Origin: Amycolatopsis benzoatilytica AK 16/65
GTDB taxonomy: Bacteria > Actinomycetota > Actinomycetes > Mycobacteriales > Pseudonocardiaceae
NCBI RefSeq assembly: GCF_000383915.1
Contig: NZ_KB912942.1
Coordinates: 131,806-195,805, forward strand
DNA length: 64,000 nt
Direction of reading: 5' to 3'
Below, piece by piece: positions 41,547-50,518 of this stretch. Each line of letters opens with the position of its first letter. Position 1 is the first letter of the stretch. The notes beneath the pieces are model-generated. The model saw nothing but the letters and a program-made list of their open reading frames with translations. It was not told the origin of the DNA and did not search any database. The translations under genes and the position numbers were made by a program.

Positions 41547-41972
41547 CACCGCGCCCGGGCCGACGACCGCGATGACCAGGAAGATCCAGGAATACAGCGC
41601 GGCCGGCTCGCCCAGGTTGTGCAGCGGCAGCAAGCCTTCCGGGGCGTGCACGGTGAAGTACGCGTAGGCCATCACTCCGGAGAGCACGATCGCGGAGATC
41701 CGGGTGCACAGCCCGGCGAACACCAGCACCGCGCCGACGACCTCGATCACGCTCGCCCACCAGCCCGGCCACTGGCCGAGCGGCAGCGCGCCGCCGGCGT
41801 TGTCGATGCCGCCGAAGAGGCCGAAGCCCATCAGGGCGTGGCAGAGGAAGAGGAACGACACGACCGCGCGGAACAGAGCGAGGACGGCTGGTCGGGCGCG
41901 GTCGGCGAGGCGGGCGGCGGTCTTGGCGACGGACGTCTCGGCAGGGTGGGAGGTGGCTGTCGTCGTGGTCAT
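41520..41972 (-). CDS. DoxX family membrane protein
   Basis: 150 residues with four membrane helices. FRAVVSFLFLCHALMGFGLF and GGIDNAGGALPLGQWPGWWA are typical of the DoxX/DoxD-like family. Members are linked to thiol redox and quinone-related processes, but the role varies. The tail overlaps that of cvnD by 27 bases on the opposite strand. It stands alone. Confidence 0.88.
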   Translation of the reverse strand: MTTTTATSHPAETSVAKTAARLADRARPAVLALFRAVVSFLFLCHALMGFGLFGGIDNAGGALPLGQWPGWWASVIEVVGAVLVFAGLCTRISAIVLSGVMAYAYFTVHAPEGLLPLHNLGEPAALYSWIFLVIAVVGPGAVSLDQQRRR

Positions 41973-42109
41973 CGCAGTGGTCCTTCCGAGGTGGCTGCTG
42001 GCTGCTTTCCCCTGTCCGTCGAACGGCTCGGCCGCGGATCGACACCGACCCGGAAACTTTTTTCGCGCCCGTGTCGAGCCTGGTCAGCGGCACCCGGCAG
42101 ACTGGGCGG

Positions 42110-42640
42110 ATGGCTGTCAGGCGTAGCGCGGGGCTGTTGCTTTTCCGTCGGTCCTCCGACCGGCCCGAGGTGCTGCTCGCGCACATGGGCGGACCGTTCT
42201 GGGCTAAGAAGGACGAGGCCGCCTGGTCGCTGCCCAAGGGCGAACTCGACGAGGGCGAGGACGCCGAGGCGGCGGCGCGGCGCGAGTTCGCTGAGGAACT
42301 GGGCCTGCCGGTCCCGGACGGCCGGTTGCGGCCGCTGGGCGAAGTGCGCCAGTCCGGCAAGGTCGTGGCCGCGTGGGCGGTCGAGGCGGACCTCGACCCG
42401 GCGACCGTCGTGCCGGGCACCTTCGATCTGGAGTGGCCGCCTCGGTCCGGGAAGGTCCAGCAGTTCCCGGAGGTGGACCGGGTCGAGTGGTTCGACCTGG
42501 ACACCGCGCGGGAGAAGCTGGTCAAGGGCCAGCGGGCGTTCCTCGACCGGTTCGCCGAGCTGGAACTGGACGAGGCGGACCTGGACGCCGGTGCAGGCGC
42601 GGCGACGCAGGTCAGGGAAGGGCCCGTTGAGGGAATCTGA
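42110..42640 (+). CDS. Nudix hydrolase
   Basis: 176 residues from ATG 42110. The Nudix box G-x5-E-x7-REUxEExGU is intact across GELDEGEDAEAAARREFAEE then LGLP. The protein begins RRSAGLLLFRR and has FPEVDRVEWFDLDTAREKLV downstream, the pattern of the actinobacterial Nudix proteins annotated as ADP-ribose or NTP pyrophosphohydrolases. Substrate unknown. The last ~9 codons (after ATQV) lie within a family 1 repeat, so the C-terminus has been extended or replaced by it. Confidence 0.9.
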   Translation: MAVRRSAGLLLFRRSSDRPEVLLAHMGGPFWAKKDEAAWSLPKGELDEGEDAEAAARREFAEELGLPVPDGRLRPLGEVRQSGKVVAAWAVEADLDPATVVPGTFDLEWPPRSGKVQQFPEVDRVEWFDLDTAREKLVKGQRAFLDRFAELELDEADLDAGAGAATQVREGPVEGI

Positions 42641-42664
42641 TTCCGGCAGGGGCCCCTTCACGGC
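42612..42664. repeat. Hairpin repeat family 1, copy 4 (overlaps nudix 3' end)
   Basis: TCAGGGAAGGGCCCGTTGAG at the left and GGCCCCTTCACGGC at the right; core GAATCTGATTC. It lies between convergent nudix and HAD genes, beginning 28 bases before the nudix stop. Confidence 0.75.
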
Positions 42665-42709
42665 AGTTCCGCCGTAGAGCGGACAGAATCACGCGCCACT
42701 AGCCAAAGG

Positions 42710-42758
42710 CGTGAAGGGAACATGCACCGACGCTGATTCCCTCCGGATTCTCTTCACG
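42710..42758. repeat. Degenerate family 1 element
   Basis: CGTGAAGGGAACATG at the left and a right end TCTTCACG with ATTCCCTC between. It keeps the outline of the GAACAT subtype but pairs poorly. It sits between the nudix and HAD stops, next to copy 4. Confidence 0.45.
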
Positions 42759-43410
42759 AACCGAACTGCGCCAGCAGCGCGCTGAGCGGTTTCGCGGCGA
42801 AGGACGGCAGAACCAGGTCCGCCTTGCCGAAGTCGAGTGCCGCGGTGATCGGGTTCGGCACTGCCACGGTGATGATCCCGGCCGCCTTCGCCGCGCTGAC
42901 TCCGTGCGGCGAATCCTCGAACGCGAGCGCCTCTTCCGCGGTGACACCAAGGGCGCGCAGTGCCGCGAGATAGGTGTCCGGCCGCGGTTTGGCCGCGTGC
43001 CGGTCGCCGGTTTCCACCGAAGCGAACCGGCTGGCGAGACCGAGCCGTTCGAGCTGCGCGTGCACCCAGGTGCTCGACGAACTCGACGCGACGCCCAGTG
43101 CCAGCCCGCGCTCGGCGGCTTCGTCGAGGTAGCTGAGCACGCCTTCGCGGGGTCCGTCGGCGACGAGCAGCTCCTGCACCCGGGCGCGCATCGCGGGACG
43201 CAGCGCTGCCGGGTCCACGTTTTCGACGTGCTCGGCCAGCAGCGCGAACATCGTCGTCGCGGTATTCTGGGTGCCGATCACCGTGTGCCAGACGTCCAGC
43301 GGAAGCTCGACGCCGTGTGCGGTGAACATTTCCTGCCATGACCGGAGCACGGCGGCCTCGGTGTCGGCGAGCGTGCCGTCGAAATCGAAGATCAATGCTT
43401 TCGTGGCCAC
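42754..43410 (-). CDS. HAD-family hydrolase (phosphoglycolate phosphatase/beta-phosphoglucomutase-like)
   Basis: 218 residues from GTG 43410. HAD motif I is IFDFDGTLADTE, motif II SSSSSTWV, motif III Lys in AAKPRPDTY, and motif IV FEDSPHGVSAAKAAG. The cap between I and II is helical (subfamily IA). It dephosphorylates a small metabolite or acts as a mutase; the substrate cannot be read. It is convergent with the nudix gene; the hydrolase gene at 43454 lies 43 bases upstream on the same strand. Confidence 0.91.
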   Translation of the reverse strand: MATKALIFDFDGTLADTEAAVLRSWQEMFTAHGVELPLDVWHTVIGTQNTATTMFALLAEHVENVDPAALRPAMRARVQELLVADGPREGVLSYLDEAAERGLALGVASSSSSTWVHAQLERLGLASRFASVETGDRHAAKPRPDTYLAALRALGVTAEEALAFEDSPHGVSAAKAAGIITVAVPNPITAALDFGKADLVLPSFAAKPLSALLAQFGS

Positions 43411-43453
43411 GTCAGGCAGCCTGCCGCACGCCGCGCGGCCGGGGACCAGCGGG

Positions 43454-44254
43454 TCAGCTCGCCGCGAAGAACTCGGCCAGAACTGGGGCGAGCGCGGCGG
43501 TTTTCACCAGGTGGGTCTGGCCGGGAAGGGTGCGGTACCGGGCGCCGGGCAGCTGGGCAGCCGCGGCCGCGACGCCGTTGCGCATCCAGCCCGGGCTCTT
43601 GCCGCCGTCGGCGATCAGCGTCGGCGCGGTGATACCGGACCAGCGACCCTTCGGCAGCGGACGGCCGGCCTGGTTGTCGTCCATGATCCGGGCGTCGTAG
43701 GCGAGGGTGTGCGCGACGCGCTTCATCCGCGGCCACGCGGGCATCAGGCGCATCATCACGACCATCAGGGCGGGGAGCCCGACGCCTTCGGTCATGAAGG
43801 TCTTGATCGCGGCGCCCGGCTTCCCGGCGTTCGTCGCCGCTTCGAGCTTCGCCTGGTAGTCGGCGGGAACGCGCTTGCGCGTGGCGTCCACGATGAACGG
43901 CGGTTCGTAAACGGCGACCTTCTTCACCGGAACGCCCCGGTGCGCGGCTTCGAGCACGAGGGCGGCGCCGGAGGAGATGCCGTAGAGCCCGACCTCGCCG
44001 CCGGCTTCCTTGACGATGGCCGCGATGTCTTCGATTTCCCGCTCGACGTCGTAGGGCGCGGTGTCTCCGCTCTCGCCTCGGCCACGCCGGTCGAAGGTGT
44101 AGACGGTGAAGCGGTCGGAAAGTGCTTTGGCGAGGTCGTCGTTGGGGGTGGAGCCGCGGTAGCAGAGCGCGCCGTCGACGAGCACGAGCGCGGGGCCGGT
44201 GCCGATCCGGGAGTAGGCGATCAGGGTGCCGTCGGCGGAGGTGACAGTGGACAT
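43454..44254 (-). CDS. Alpha/beta-hydrolase
   Basis: 266 residues. Nucleophile elbow GISSGAA (Ser), oxyanion segment near VLVDGALCYRG, TFDRRGRGESGDT, an acid in APTLIADGGKSPGW region and the catalytic His in GQTHLVK. It lacks a lid-specific signature, so substrate is unknown. The gene probably forms an operon with the HAD gene downstream. A TTGTC-AA-GACAA palindrome lies ~70 bases upstream. Confidence 0.9.
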   Translation of the reverse strand: MSTVTSADGTLIAYSRIGTGPALVLVDGALCYRGSTPNDDLAKALSDRFTVYTFDRRGRGESGDTAPYDVEREIEDIAAIVKEAGGEVGLYGISSGAALVLEAAHRGVPVKKVAVYEPPFIVDATRKRVPADYQAKLEAATNAGKPGAAIKTFMTEGVGLPALMVVMMRLMPAWPRMKRVAHTLAYDARIMDDNQAGRPLPKGRWSGITAPTLIADGGKSPGWMRNGVAAAAAQLPGARYRTLPGQTHLVKTAALAPVLAEFFAAS

Positions 44255-44324
44255 GGCTGCCTCCTAGGGCAGTGCGGGTGCGGTGGTTCGGTGTCGAGGA
44301 AACTCTCGCATCCGATGGTTTGAG

Positions 44325-44336
44325 TTGTCAAGACAA
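44325..44336. promoter_or_regulatory. TTGTCAAGACAA palindrome upstream of the hydrolase gene
   Basis: A perfect 12-base palindrome in an AT-rich stretch followed by seven A residues. On the minus strand it contains TTGACA, a fair -35 box for the hydrolase. It may be a repressor operator overlapping the promoter. Confidence 0.5.
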
Positions 44337-44408
44337 AAAAAGTTTTCGGTGGGACGGCGGGCGAAGGACAAGGGGGAAGGAAGAAGCGCTGTCGGCGTGC
44401 CCGCCCGA

Positions 44409-45539
44409 TCAGCCAGCGCGCAGGGTCAGCAACGCGATCTCGTTGGGCGCGAAAACCCGGAACGGCGGACCCCAGAACCCGGACCCGCGGCTGTTGTAGA
44501 GCTGGGTCGGGCCGTGCCGGGTGAGGCCGGAGAGGGTGGGCTGGTCCAGCCGGACCAGCAGGTGGAACGGCCAGATCTGGCCGCCGTGCGTGTGGCCGGA
44601 GATCTGCAGGTCGATGTTCTCCGCCTGCGCCTGGACGACCTGTTTCGGCTGGTGCGCGAGCAGGACGACGGGCACGTCCGGGTCGGCGCCGTCCAGGGCG
44701 GCGGCCAGGTCGGGGCCGTGCCCGGGCAGTCCGGAGGCGGCGCCGGTCGGGTCGTCGATGCCGGCGAAGAGGAGCTGGGCGCCGTCGCGTTCCACCAGGG
44801 TCGAGCGGTTGTGCAGGGTGTCCCAGCCGAGGCTCGCCATGTGGTCCAGCCAGGCTTGCGCCTCGCCGAAGTACTCGTGGTTGCCGGTGATGTAGAACCG
44901 GCCCATCGGCGCTTGCACGCCGCCCAGCGGGTCGACCTGCTTGCGCCGTTTGGCGACTGACCCGTCGGCCAGGTCGCCGGCGTGGCAGACGACGTCGGGT
45001 TCGAGCTGGTTCACCTTGGCGACCAGGCGTTCGGACCAGCGGGTGCGGTCGAGCGGGCCGTAGTGGGTGTCGGTGATGACGGCGACGCGCAGGCCGTCGA
45101 GACCCTTGCCGAGCCGGGGAATGCGCACGTCGACCGGCTTGACCGGCGGGACGCGCATCGCGATCCGGTTGCCGGCGACGAGGAGAACGGCGGCGACGGC
45201 GAGGGTGGCCGCGGCTACGATCCGTGGCCGGGTCGGAGCGGCCACGCCGGAGAGGTCCAGGGCCAGCCGGAGGACGTGGGTGAGGACGCTCCAGGAGAAC
45301 AGCACCCAGATCGTGCCCAGCGTGACGTCGCTGACCTTGGCCGCGGTGTCGTTCTGGCGCGGGCCGTGGCCCAGGAACATCAAGGCCGGGAAGGCGAGCG
45401 CGGCGACGGCGAAGATCGTGGTGCCGGCGATGGTGACCGCGGCGGGCCAGTCCGGGAGCAGGATCAGGACCGACCAGGGTTCGCCGAAGAGCAGGAGAAC
45501 GGCGGCGAGGAGGAAGGTTGCTCTGCGGATGCCGCTCAT
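44409..45539 (-). CDS. Membrane-anchored metallophosphoesterase
   Basis: 376 residues. Four membrane helices occupy ~5-130. The calcineurin-like domain follows: VITDTHYGPLD (D-x-H), VCHAGDLADG (GD), ITGNHEY (GNHE) and SGHTHGGQI (GHxH), so all metal ligands are present. Family members at the membrane (YkuE/YaeI-like) act on lipid A precursors or related pyrophosphates, though in a Gram-positive the substrate is unclear. It stands alone, upstream of the hydrolase gene by ~155 bases. Confidence 0.92.
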   Translation of the reverse strand: MSGIRRATFLLAAVLLLFGEPWSVLILLPDWPAAVTIAGTTIFAVAALAFPALMFLGHGPRQNDTAAKVSDVTLGTIWVLFSWSVLTHVLRLALDLSGVAAPTRPRIVAAATLAVAAVLLVAGNRIAMRVPPVKPVDVRIPRLGKGLDGLRVAVITDTHYGPLDRTRWSERLVAKVNQLEPDVVCHAGDLADGSVAKRRKQVDPLGGVQAPMGRFYITGNHEYFGEAQAWLDHMASLGWDTLHNRSTLVERDGAQLLFAGIDDPTGAASGLPGHGPDLAAALDGADPDVPVVLLAHQPKQVVQAQAENIDLQISGHTHGGQIWPFHLLVRLDQPTLSGLTRHGPTQLYNSRGSGFWGPPFRVFAPNEIALLTLRAG

Positions 45540-45694
45540 GGTGCTGCCTTCCCTTCGGCGTGGTGCTACCTAGCGTAGCCGTTTCGCTGGGAGCGGCGGG
45601 TCCGGTTCCGGTTGCGGCGGCGGCCCGGTGGCGCGGCCCGGTGGATCGTTCCTCGTGGCTGGGGTTCCCGCGGCGCACACCGCGGCACTCGGCG

Positions 45695-46108
45695 TCAGCC
45701 TTCGCCGCGCCCGTTCCGCCAGCTCGCCACCGTCTCCTCCACGTCCAGCGGCCGTGCACGCAGCGGCGGTCCGGCTTGCGGGCGCGCGTGCGCCTCCCGG
45801 ATCCGCGCGTTCAAGTCCTGCACGATCTCCCGCACTTGCCGTTCCGCGCGCACTTTCGCAAGTTTCCCGGGCAGATCCTGGATCTCCCTCGGGATCGACA
45901 GAGACGGGGGCAGAAACGCGGACCTGTCCAGGTCGCCTTCCTTCGCTCGGCGCAGCGCCCAGTCCGTCGCGGCGTCGCGGCCGGTCGGCGGAGGGAGGGG
46001 TTTTCCGGCTCCCGGAAGGTTTTCGAAGGCGCCGCGGGCTTCCGCCTCGGCTATCTGCCGGTCTGCCCACGAGCCGAAAGACGCGCCGGGCGGCTTGCGT
46101 TCCGTCAC
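45695..46108 (-). CDS. DUF1992 (DnaJ homologue subfamily C member 28-like) protein
   Basis: 137 residues from GTG 46108 (GGAGGT six bases upstream). The first half is the DUF1992 signature: SFGSWADRQIAEAEARGAFE NLPGAGKPL; the pattern continues ALRRAKEGD and later ARIREAHARP. Despite the family name no J-domain is present. Function unknown, widespread in actinomycetes. It is divergent from the TetR gene at 46230. Confidence 0.88.
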   Translation of the reverse strand: MTERKPPGASFGSWADRQIAEAEARGAFENLPGAGKPLPPPTGRDAATDWALRRAKEGDLDRSAFLPPSLSIPREIQDLPGKLAKVRAERQVREIVQDLNARIREAHARPQAGPPLRARPLDVEETVASWRNGRGEG

Positions 46109-46229
46109 GGGAACCACCTCCGTCGCCGCCCACCGTAACGGCGATCGCGGCGGTGCGGAGGGGACGAAGGTCCTGAAACGGCAGGTAGGATCCCGCGTTG
46201 AGGCGAAAAACTGCCGGAGGGGGCGCGGG

Positions 46230-47030
46230 ATGACCGTCGGGAGCACGGCGGGCGGCGGTTCCGCGGCACGAGAGCCGGGCGGCGAAGAAATCGCCCGCAC
46301 GCTCGAATTGCTGTGGCGCGCCCAGCCGGAACCGTCGGCGCGCGGGCGGCGGCCGGCGTTCACGATCGAGCGGATCGTCGCGGCGGCGATCGGGGTGGCC
46401 GACGCGGACGGGCTCGTCGCGACGTCGATGCATCGGGTCGCGAAAGAACTCGGCGCGGGGACGATGACGCTCTACACCTACGTCCCGGGCAAGAACGAAC
46501 TGGTCGATCTGATGGTCGACACGGTGCTGCGGGAACGGAACCTTCCCGCGCCCGGCGAGGAGCGCCCGCCCGAGTGGCGTGCGCAGGTGCGGGTCTACGC
46601 CGACCGGACGCGCGAGAGCTACCGCAAGCATCCTTGGCTGCGCGAGACTTCCCGGGTCAGGCCGGCGCTGGGACCGGGCCAGCTCGCCGGGCAGGAGTAT
46701 TTGCTGTCCATTATGGACAATCTGGGGCTGCCGGCGAAAGAAGCGGCCGCGGCCGCGAACTCGGTGGCCGGTTACGTCGCCGCCAACGCGGCCGTCGAGG
46801 CGGAGAGCATTCACCTCGAACGCAGCACCGGCCAGACCAACGACGCCTGGTGGGGACAGCGTTCGTCGTTCTGGCACACCTACTTCGACGTCGAGTCCCA
46901 TCCGTCGATGAACCGGATCTGGCTCGCCGGCGGGTTCGACAAGCCGACCGCGCAGCAGGCGGCGGACGCGTCGGAATTCGGGCTGGACCGGTTGCTCGAC
47001 GGGATCGCCGCCCGGGTCGGCCGGGATTAG
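46230..47030 (+). CDS. TetR-family regulator (TetR_C-type C-terminal domain)
   Basis: 266 residues from ATG 46230. A ~40-residue N-terminal extension precedes the DNA-binding domain (FTIERIVAAAIGVADADGLV, MHRVAKELGAGTMTLYTYVP then GKNELVDLMVD). The C-terminal domain (~110-260) is of the tetracycline-repressor type with aromatic residues (WWGQRSSFWHTYF). It is convergent with an SDR gene whose end is 15 bases away; a regulator/enzyme relation is possible but not shown. Confidence 0.9.
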   Translation: MTVGSTAGGGSAAREPGGEEIARTLELLWRAQPEPSARGRRPAFTIERIVAAAIGVADADGLVATSMHRVAKELGAGTMTLYTYVPGKNELVDLMVDTVLRERNLPAPGEERPPEWRAQVRVYADRTRESYRKHPWLRETSRVRPALGPGQLAGQEYLLSIMDNLGLPAKEAAAAANSVAGYVAANAAVEAESIHLERSTGQTNDAWWGQRSSFWHTYFDVESHPSMNRIWLAGGFDKPTAQQAADASEFGLDRLLDGIAARVGRD

Positions 47031-47045
47031 CCGGCGGGCGGCGAG

Positions 47046-47963
47046 TCAGGAACCCCCGAGCGCGAACGTGATCCCGGTGGCTTCCTCCGAAAGCGCCCAC
47101 AGCTGACGCGCTTTCGCCTGGTCGCGGGACGCGGCGGGCGGCCGTCCCGACCGCGTGCGGCCGACGCTGCCGAACGCGGGACCGTAGTAGGAACCGCTGG
47201 TCGCGGCCGGATCGACGGCGGCTTGGACGAATGGCCAAGCCCCGCGGTCTTTGCCGTGCGTGCCGGGAGCGAGCACCCGCATGATCGGGACCGGCGTGGT
47301 GATCCCGGGCCGCGCCGGGCTGGTGCGGTCGAGGCTGAAGCCGGGGTGCGCGAGGATGGACCGCACCGGTGAACCGGCGGCGCGCAGCCGCCGGTCGAGC
47401 TCGAAGGCGAATGACTGGACGGCGTGCTTCGACAGCGCGTAGGCGCGAAAATCCGAGTACTTCCGGGAACTCTGGAGATCGGCTACGTCGTACGGGTACA
47501 TCCGGGTGATCAGGCTGCCGGCCAGCACGACCCGCGCCGAGGACGCGGTCAACGCGGGCATGGCCAGCGCGGTGAGCGCGAAGTGGCCGAAGTGGTTGGT
47601 GCCGACTGCCAGCTCGAGGCCCTGGCGAGTGGTCCGGCGCACCGGACCGGGCGCGGTGAGGCCGGCGTTCTCAATCAGCGCGTCGATGCGATCAAGCCTG
47701 CCGAGGGCGTCGGCCGCCGCCGGGACCGTGTCCAGATCGGCGAGGTCCAGCGGAATGGTGCTCAGCGACGCGGAATCCCCGACCTGGGCACGGACCATGG
47801 CGACCGCCGTTCGCAGCCGGGCCGGGTCGCGTCCGAGCAGTGCGACGTGCGCCCCGGCCGCGGCCAGCTGTTCGGTGATGAAGTAGCCGATCCCGGCATT
47901 GCCGCCGGTCACCGCGTACACCCGGCCGGACAGGTCGGGCAGGGCCCGGGGATTCCACGACAT
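47046..47963 (-). CDS. SDR, retinol-dehydrogenase/protochlorophyllide-reductase-like
   Basis: 305 residues from ATG 47963 (GGGGAGA upstream). TGGNAGIG cofactor motif, IENAGL (variant of NNAG), AGS at the serine position and YALSKHAVQSFAFEL with Tyr/Lys. The GRDPARL after beta-2 suggests NADP(H). This extended SDR group is usually annotated as a light-independent oxidoreductase of unknown substrate. The extra upstream frame (to 48467) lies inside the transglycosylase gene and was rejected. Confidence 0.9.
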   Translation of the reverse strand: MSWNPRALPDLSGRVYAVTGGNAGIGYFITEQLAAAGAHVALLGRDPARLRTAVAMVRAQVGDSASLSTIPLDLADLDTVPAAADALGRLDRIDALIENAGLTAPGPVRRTTRQGLELAVGTNHFGHFALTALAMPALTASSARVVLAGSLITRMYPYDVADLQSSRKYSDFRAYALSKHAVQSFAFELDRRLRAAGSPVRSILAHPGFSLDRTSPARPGITTPVPIMRVLAPGTHGKDRGAWPFVQAAVDPAATSGSYYGPAFGSVGRTRSGRPPAASRDQAKARQLWALSEEATGITFALGGS

Positions 47964-48018
47964 GAAGATCTCCCCGGGTCCGGCGATTCGGTCTGCCCGG
48001 ACTATACGAACCCGGTCG

Positions 48019-49260
48019 TCACTTCGACGGGGTGGTCCCGGTGGTGGTGCTGGAGCTGGTCGTGCTCGGGTTCGCCGGCGCGGCTGAGCTGGTCGGGGCG
48101 CCACTCGGCGTCGGGCAGGCGGCCGTGCCGCTCGTCGGGGTAGCCGGAGTGGCCGGGGTGCTAGTCGGCGTCGGGCAGGTGGGCGTGCTGCTCGTCGGGG
48201 TGGTCGACGTCGTCGACGAGGGTGCGGTGCTGGTCGGCTTCGACGACTCGCTGCTGGTCGGCACGGTGCTGCTGCCAGGAAGGTGCGTCGGCGTGCCCGG
48301 TGCGGGCGGGGTGACGCTCGGCTGGCCGGGAATCGCCGGTGGGGCGGACGGGGCGACGTCGCCGGCCGGGCTGCCGGCCGCCGCGTCGACCGCGCCGGGG
48401 CCGGGCGGGGCGCCGACCGGGACCGGGCTGTCCGGCAGCTTCGAGACGCTGCCGCTGCGGTAGCCATTCGCGTACGCCATTACCAGGTCGACGTAGGACT
48501 GCGAATTGTTGTACCGGCGCACCGCCAGCCGCTGTGCCGCGTCGCTGGACAGGTCCATGCCGCCGGAGCACAGGTAGCGCGCGGTCGCGAGGGTCTCGTC
48601 GTAGACGTTGTTCGGGTCGGAGACGCCGTCGCCGTTGCCGTCGGACGCGTAGGAAGCCCAGGTGGACGGAATGAACTGGGTGGCGCCGACCGCGCGGTCC
48701 CACACCGGGTCGCCGTCGTAGCGGCCTCCGTCGGTGTCGCGGATCGCCGCGAACCCGCCGGAACCGTCGAGCACCGGGCCGAGGATGCGTTCCAGGGTGT
48801 TGCCGCGGCTGTCGACGTAGCCGCCGCGCGCGTGGTTCGACTCGACCCGGCCGATAGCGGCGATCAGCTGCCAGTCGACATGGCAGTTCGGCTGCTCGCG
48901 GGCCATGATGTCCGCCGCGTTCTGGTACGCCTTCAGCATGCTGTCCGGGATGCCCAGCGGGCCGGCGGTGGTCGCCGAACCGGGGCTGTTCGCGTAGCCC
49001 GGCACGCCCAGCGCCTCGGGGACCGGCGGTTGCGGCAGGCTGCCGTCCACACCGATCGGCGGGATGGTGACCCCCGGCGGCAGCGACGGCAGGTTCGGCG
49101 CGGCCTGCGCGACCGGGGCCGCGGGAGCCCCGCTCAGCGCGACCGGAATACCGGACGAAGTGACGGTCGGCAGCACCACCAGGGCACCTCCGGCGAGGGC
49201 CGCGATTGCCCGGCTCCGGGCCTTCCGTCCCTCCTGGCGGTGTGACCCGCGAGCGGCCAT
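48019..49260 (-). CDS. Secreted lytic transglycosylase with Ser/Thr/Pro-rich tail
   Basis: 413 residues. A basic N-terminus and hydrophobic helix (~17-50) form a signal peptide/anchor. The catalytic domain (~100-270) has IAAIGRVESNHARGG with the catalytic Glu in VESNH, then AVGATQFIPSTW, DGNGDGVSDPNNVYD and TARYLC, as in the actinobacterial lytic murein transglycosylases. The last ~140 residues are a Pro/Thr/Ser-rich wall-spanning region with TPTSTPATP-type repeats. It cuts glycan strands of peptidoglycan outside the membrane. The gene stands alone on its strand. Confidence 0.92.
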   Translation of the reverse strand: MAARGSHRQEGRKARSRAIAALAGGALVVLPTVTSSGIPVALSGAPAAPVAQAAPNLPSLPPGVTIPPIGVDGSLPQPPVPEALGVPGYANSPGSATTAGPLGIPDSMLKAYQNAADIMAREQPNCHVDWQLIAAIGRVESNHARGGYVDSRGNTLERILGPVLDGSGGFAAIRDTDGGRYDGDPVWDRAVGATQFIPSTWASYASDGNGDGVSDPNNVYDETLATARYLCSGGMDLSSDAAQRLAVRRYNNSQSYVDLVMAYANGYRSGSVSKLPDSPVPVGAPPGPGAVDAAAGSPAGDVAPSAPPAIPGQPSVTPPAPGTPTHLPGSSTVPTSSESSKPTSTAPSSTTSTTPTSSTPTCPTPTSTPATPATPTSGTAACPTPSGAPTSSAAPANPSTTSSSTTTGTTPSK

Positions 49261-49501
49261 GTTCTTCTCCCCGTTCTGTTCTGCCGGACAGTCGCCAAGC
49301 TATCCGATCGTCCCGCCTTCGCGAGAGGGGTCAGCGGATTTCTGTCCTTTCCGGCCAACTTTCGTTCGTCTGGCATAAAACCTTCGGCGGGTTCTGGTCA
49401 TCGAGACTTAACCGTGTCTTTTCCGGATTACGCCGAATGGTCTAATCCGTTCGTAGGGTCCACTGTGGACTCGCGGCGGATCCGCCGCGGGCGTGTTGCC
49501 C

Positions 49502-50467
49502 TCAACCGGGCAGCCGGAACCGTTTCCGGTACTCCGACGGTGACAACCCAGTGTGCTTGCGCAGGTGCAGACGGAGATTCGCGCTGGTGCCGAGCCCGCT
49601 GCGGGCGGCGATCCGGTCCAGACCATGCTCGCCTCGTTCGATCAGCCTGCGCGCCAGGCTTACGCGTTCCGTGGTGAGCCAAGCGAGCGGGGTAGTGCCG
49701 AGTTCGGCGCGAAACCGGCGATGCAGCGTCGCGGCACTGGTAGCTGCCCGGGCGGCGAGGTCATTGACGGACAACGGCTGGTCAAGACGTTCGCGCGCCC
49801 ATTCCAGTACCGGCCCGAGCGAGGCGTCCGGGACGTGCGGTAGCGGCCGTTGCACGAATTGTCGCTGGCCGCCGTCCCGGTGACCGGTGAATACCAGTCG
49901 CCGGCTCACCGCATTGGTGATTTCCGCACCGTAGTCCCGCTGAATGACATGCAACGACAAATCCAGCGCCGCCGCGCTGCCGGCGGCGGTGAGCACCCGG
50001 CCGTCGTCGACGAACAGCACGTCCGGTTCCAGCCGGACCTCGGGGTAACGCGCGACGAATTCGCCGGCCCACCGCCAGTGCGTGGTCGCGCGTCGGCCGT
50101 TCAGCACGCCCGCGGCGGCGAGGGTGAACGCGCCGGTGCAGAAACTCATCAGCCGGGCGCCGCGGGCGTCGGCGCGGCGGATCGCGTCGAGCACGCCGGG
50201 ATGGACGGCCTCGGCCGGGTCCGGCCGGTTCGGGACGATCACCGTGTCCGCGGTGTCAACGGCGTCGAGGTCGGCGACGCCGGACAGGGTGAACATGCCG
50301 AGATGCATCCGTGCCCGGCCGCCTGGCGCGGCGAGCGCGAACTCGTACCACGGGCGGTCCAGTTCCGGCCGGCGCAGGCCGAACAGTTCGGTCGCGACAC
50401 CCATTTCGAACGGGTTCGAGCCGTCGCCGACGAGCAGCACCACGCGGTGCGAGGATTCTTGCGACAT
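49502..50467 (-). CDS. GlxA/FtrA-type AraC regulator with DJ-1/PfpI domain
   Basis: 321 residues. Residues ~8-190 are a DJ-1/PfpI-like domain with the cysteine in MSFCTGAFTLAAAG. Residues ~220-318 are an AraC double helix-turn-helix (SVNDLAARAATSAATLHRRF, then HGLDRIAARSGLGTSANLRL). Members respond to amines or choline-type metabolites. It is divergent from the cupin gene across only 51 bases, which makes that gene a likely target. Confidence 0.92.
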   Translation of the reverse strand: MSQESSHRVVLLVGDGSNPFEMGVATELFGLRRPELDRPWYEFALAAPGGRARMHLGMFTLSGVADLDAVDTADTVIVPNRPDPAEAVHPGVLDAIRRADARGARLMSFCTGAFTLAAAGVLNGRRATTHWRWAGEFVARYPEVRLEPDVLFVDDGRVLTAAGSAAALDLSLHVIQRDYGAEITNAVSRRLVFTGHRDGGQRQFVQRPLPHVPDASLGPVLEWARERLDQPLSVNDLAARAATSAATLHRRFRAELGTTPLAWLTTERVSLARRLIERGEHGLDRIAARSGLGTSANLRLHLRKHTGLSPSEYRKRFRLPG

Positions 50468-50518
50468 GTGCGATTCCTAGCACTCCCTGCGTCGCGAGGC
50501 CAGGTCGATGATCAGCAC

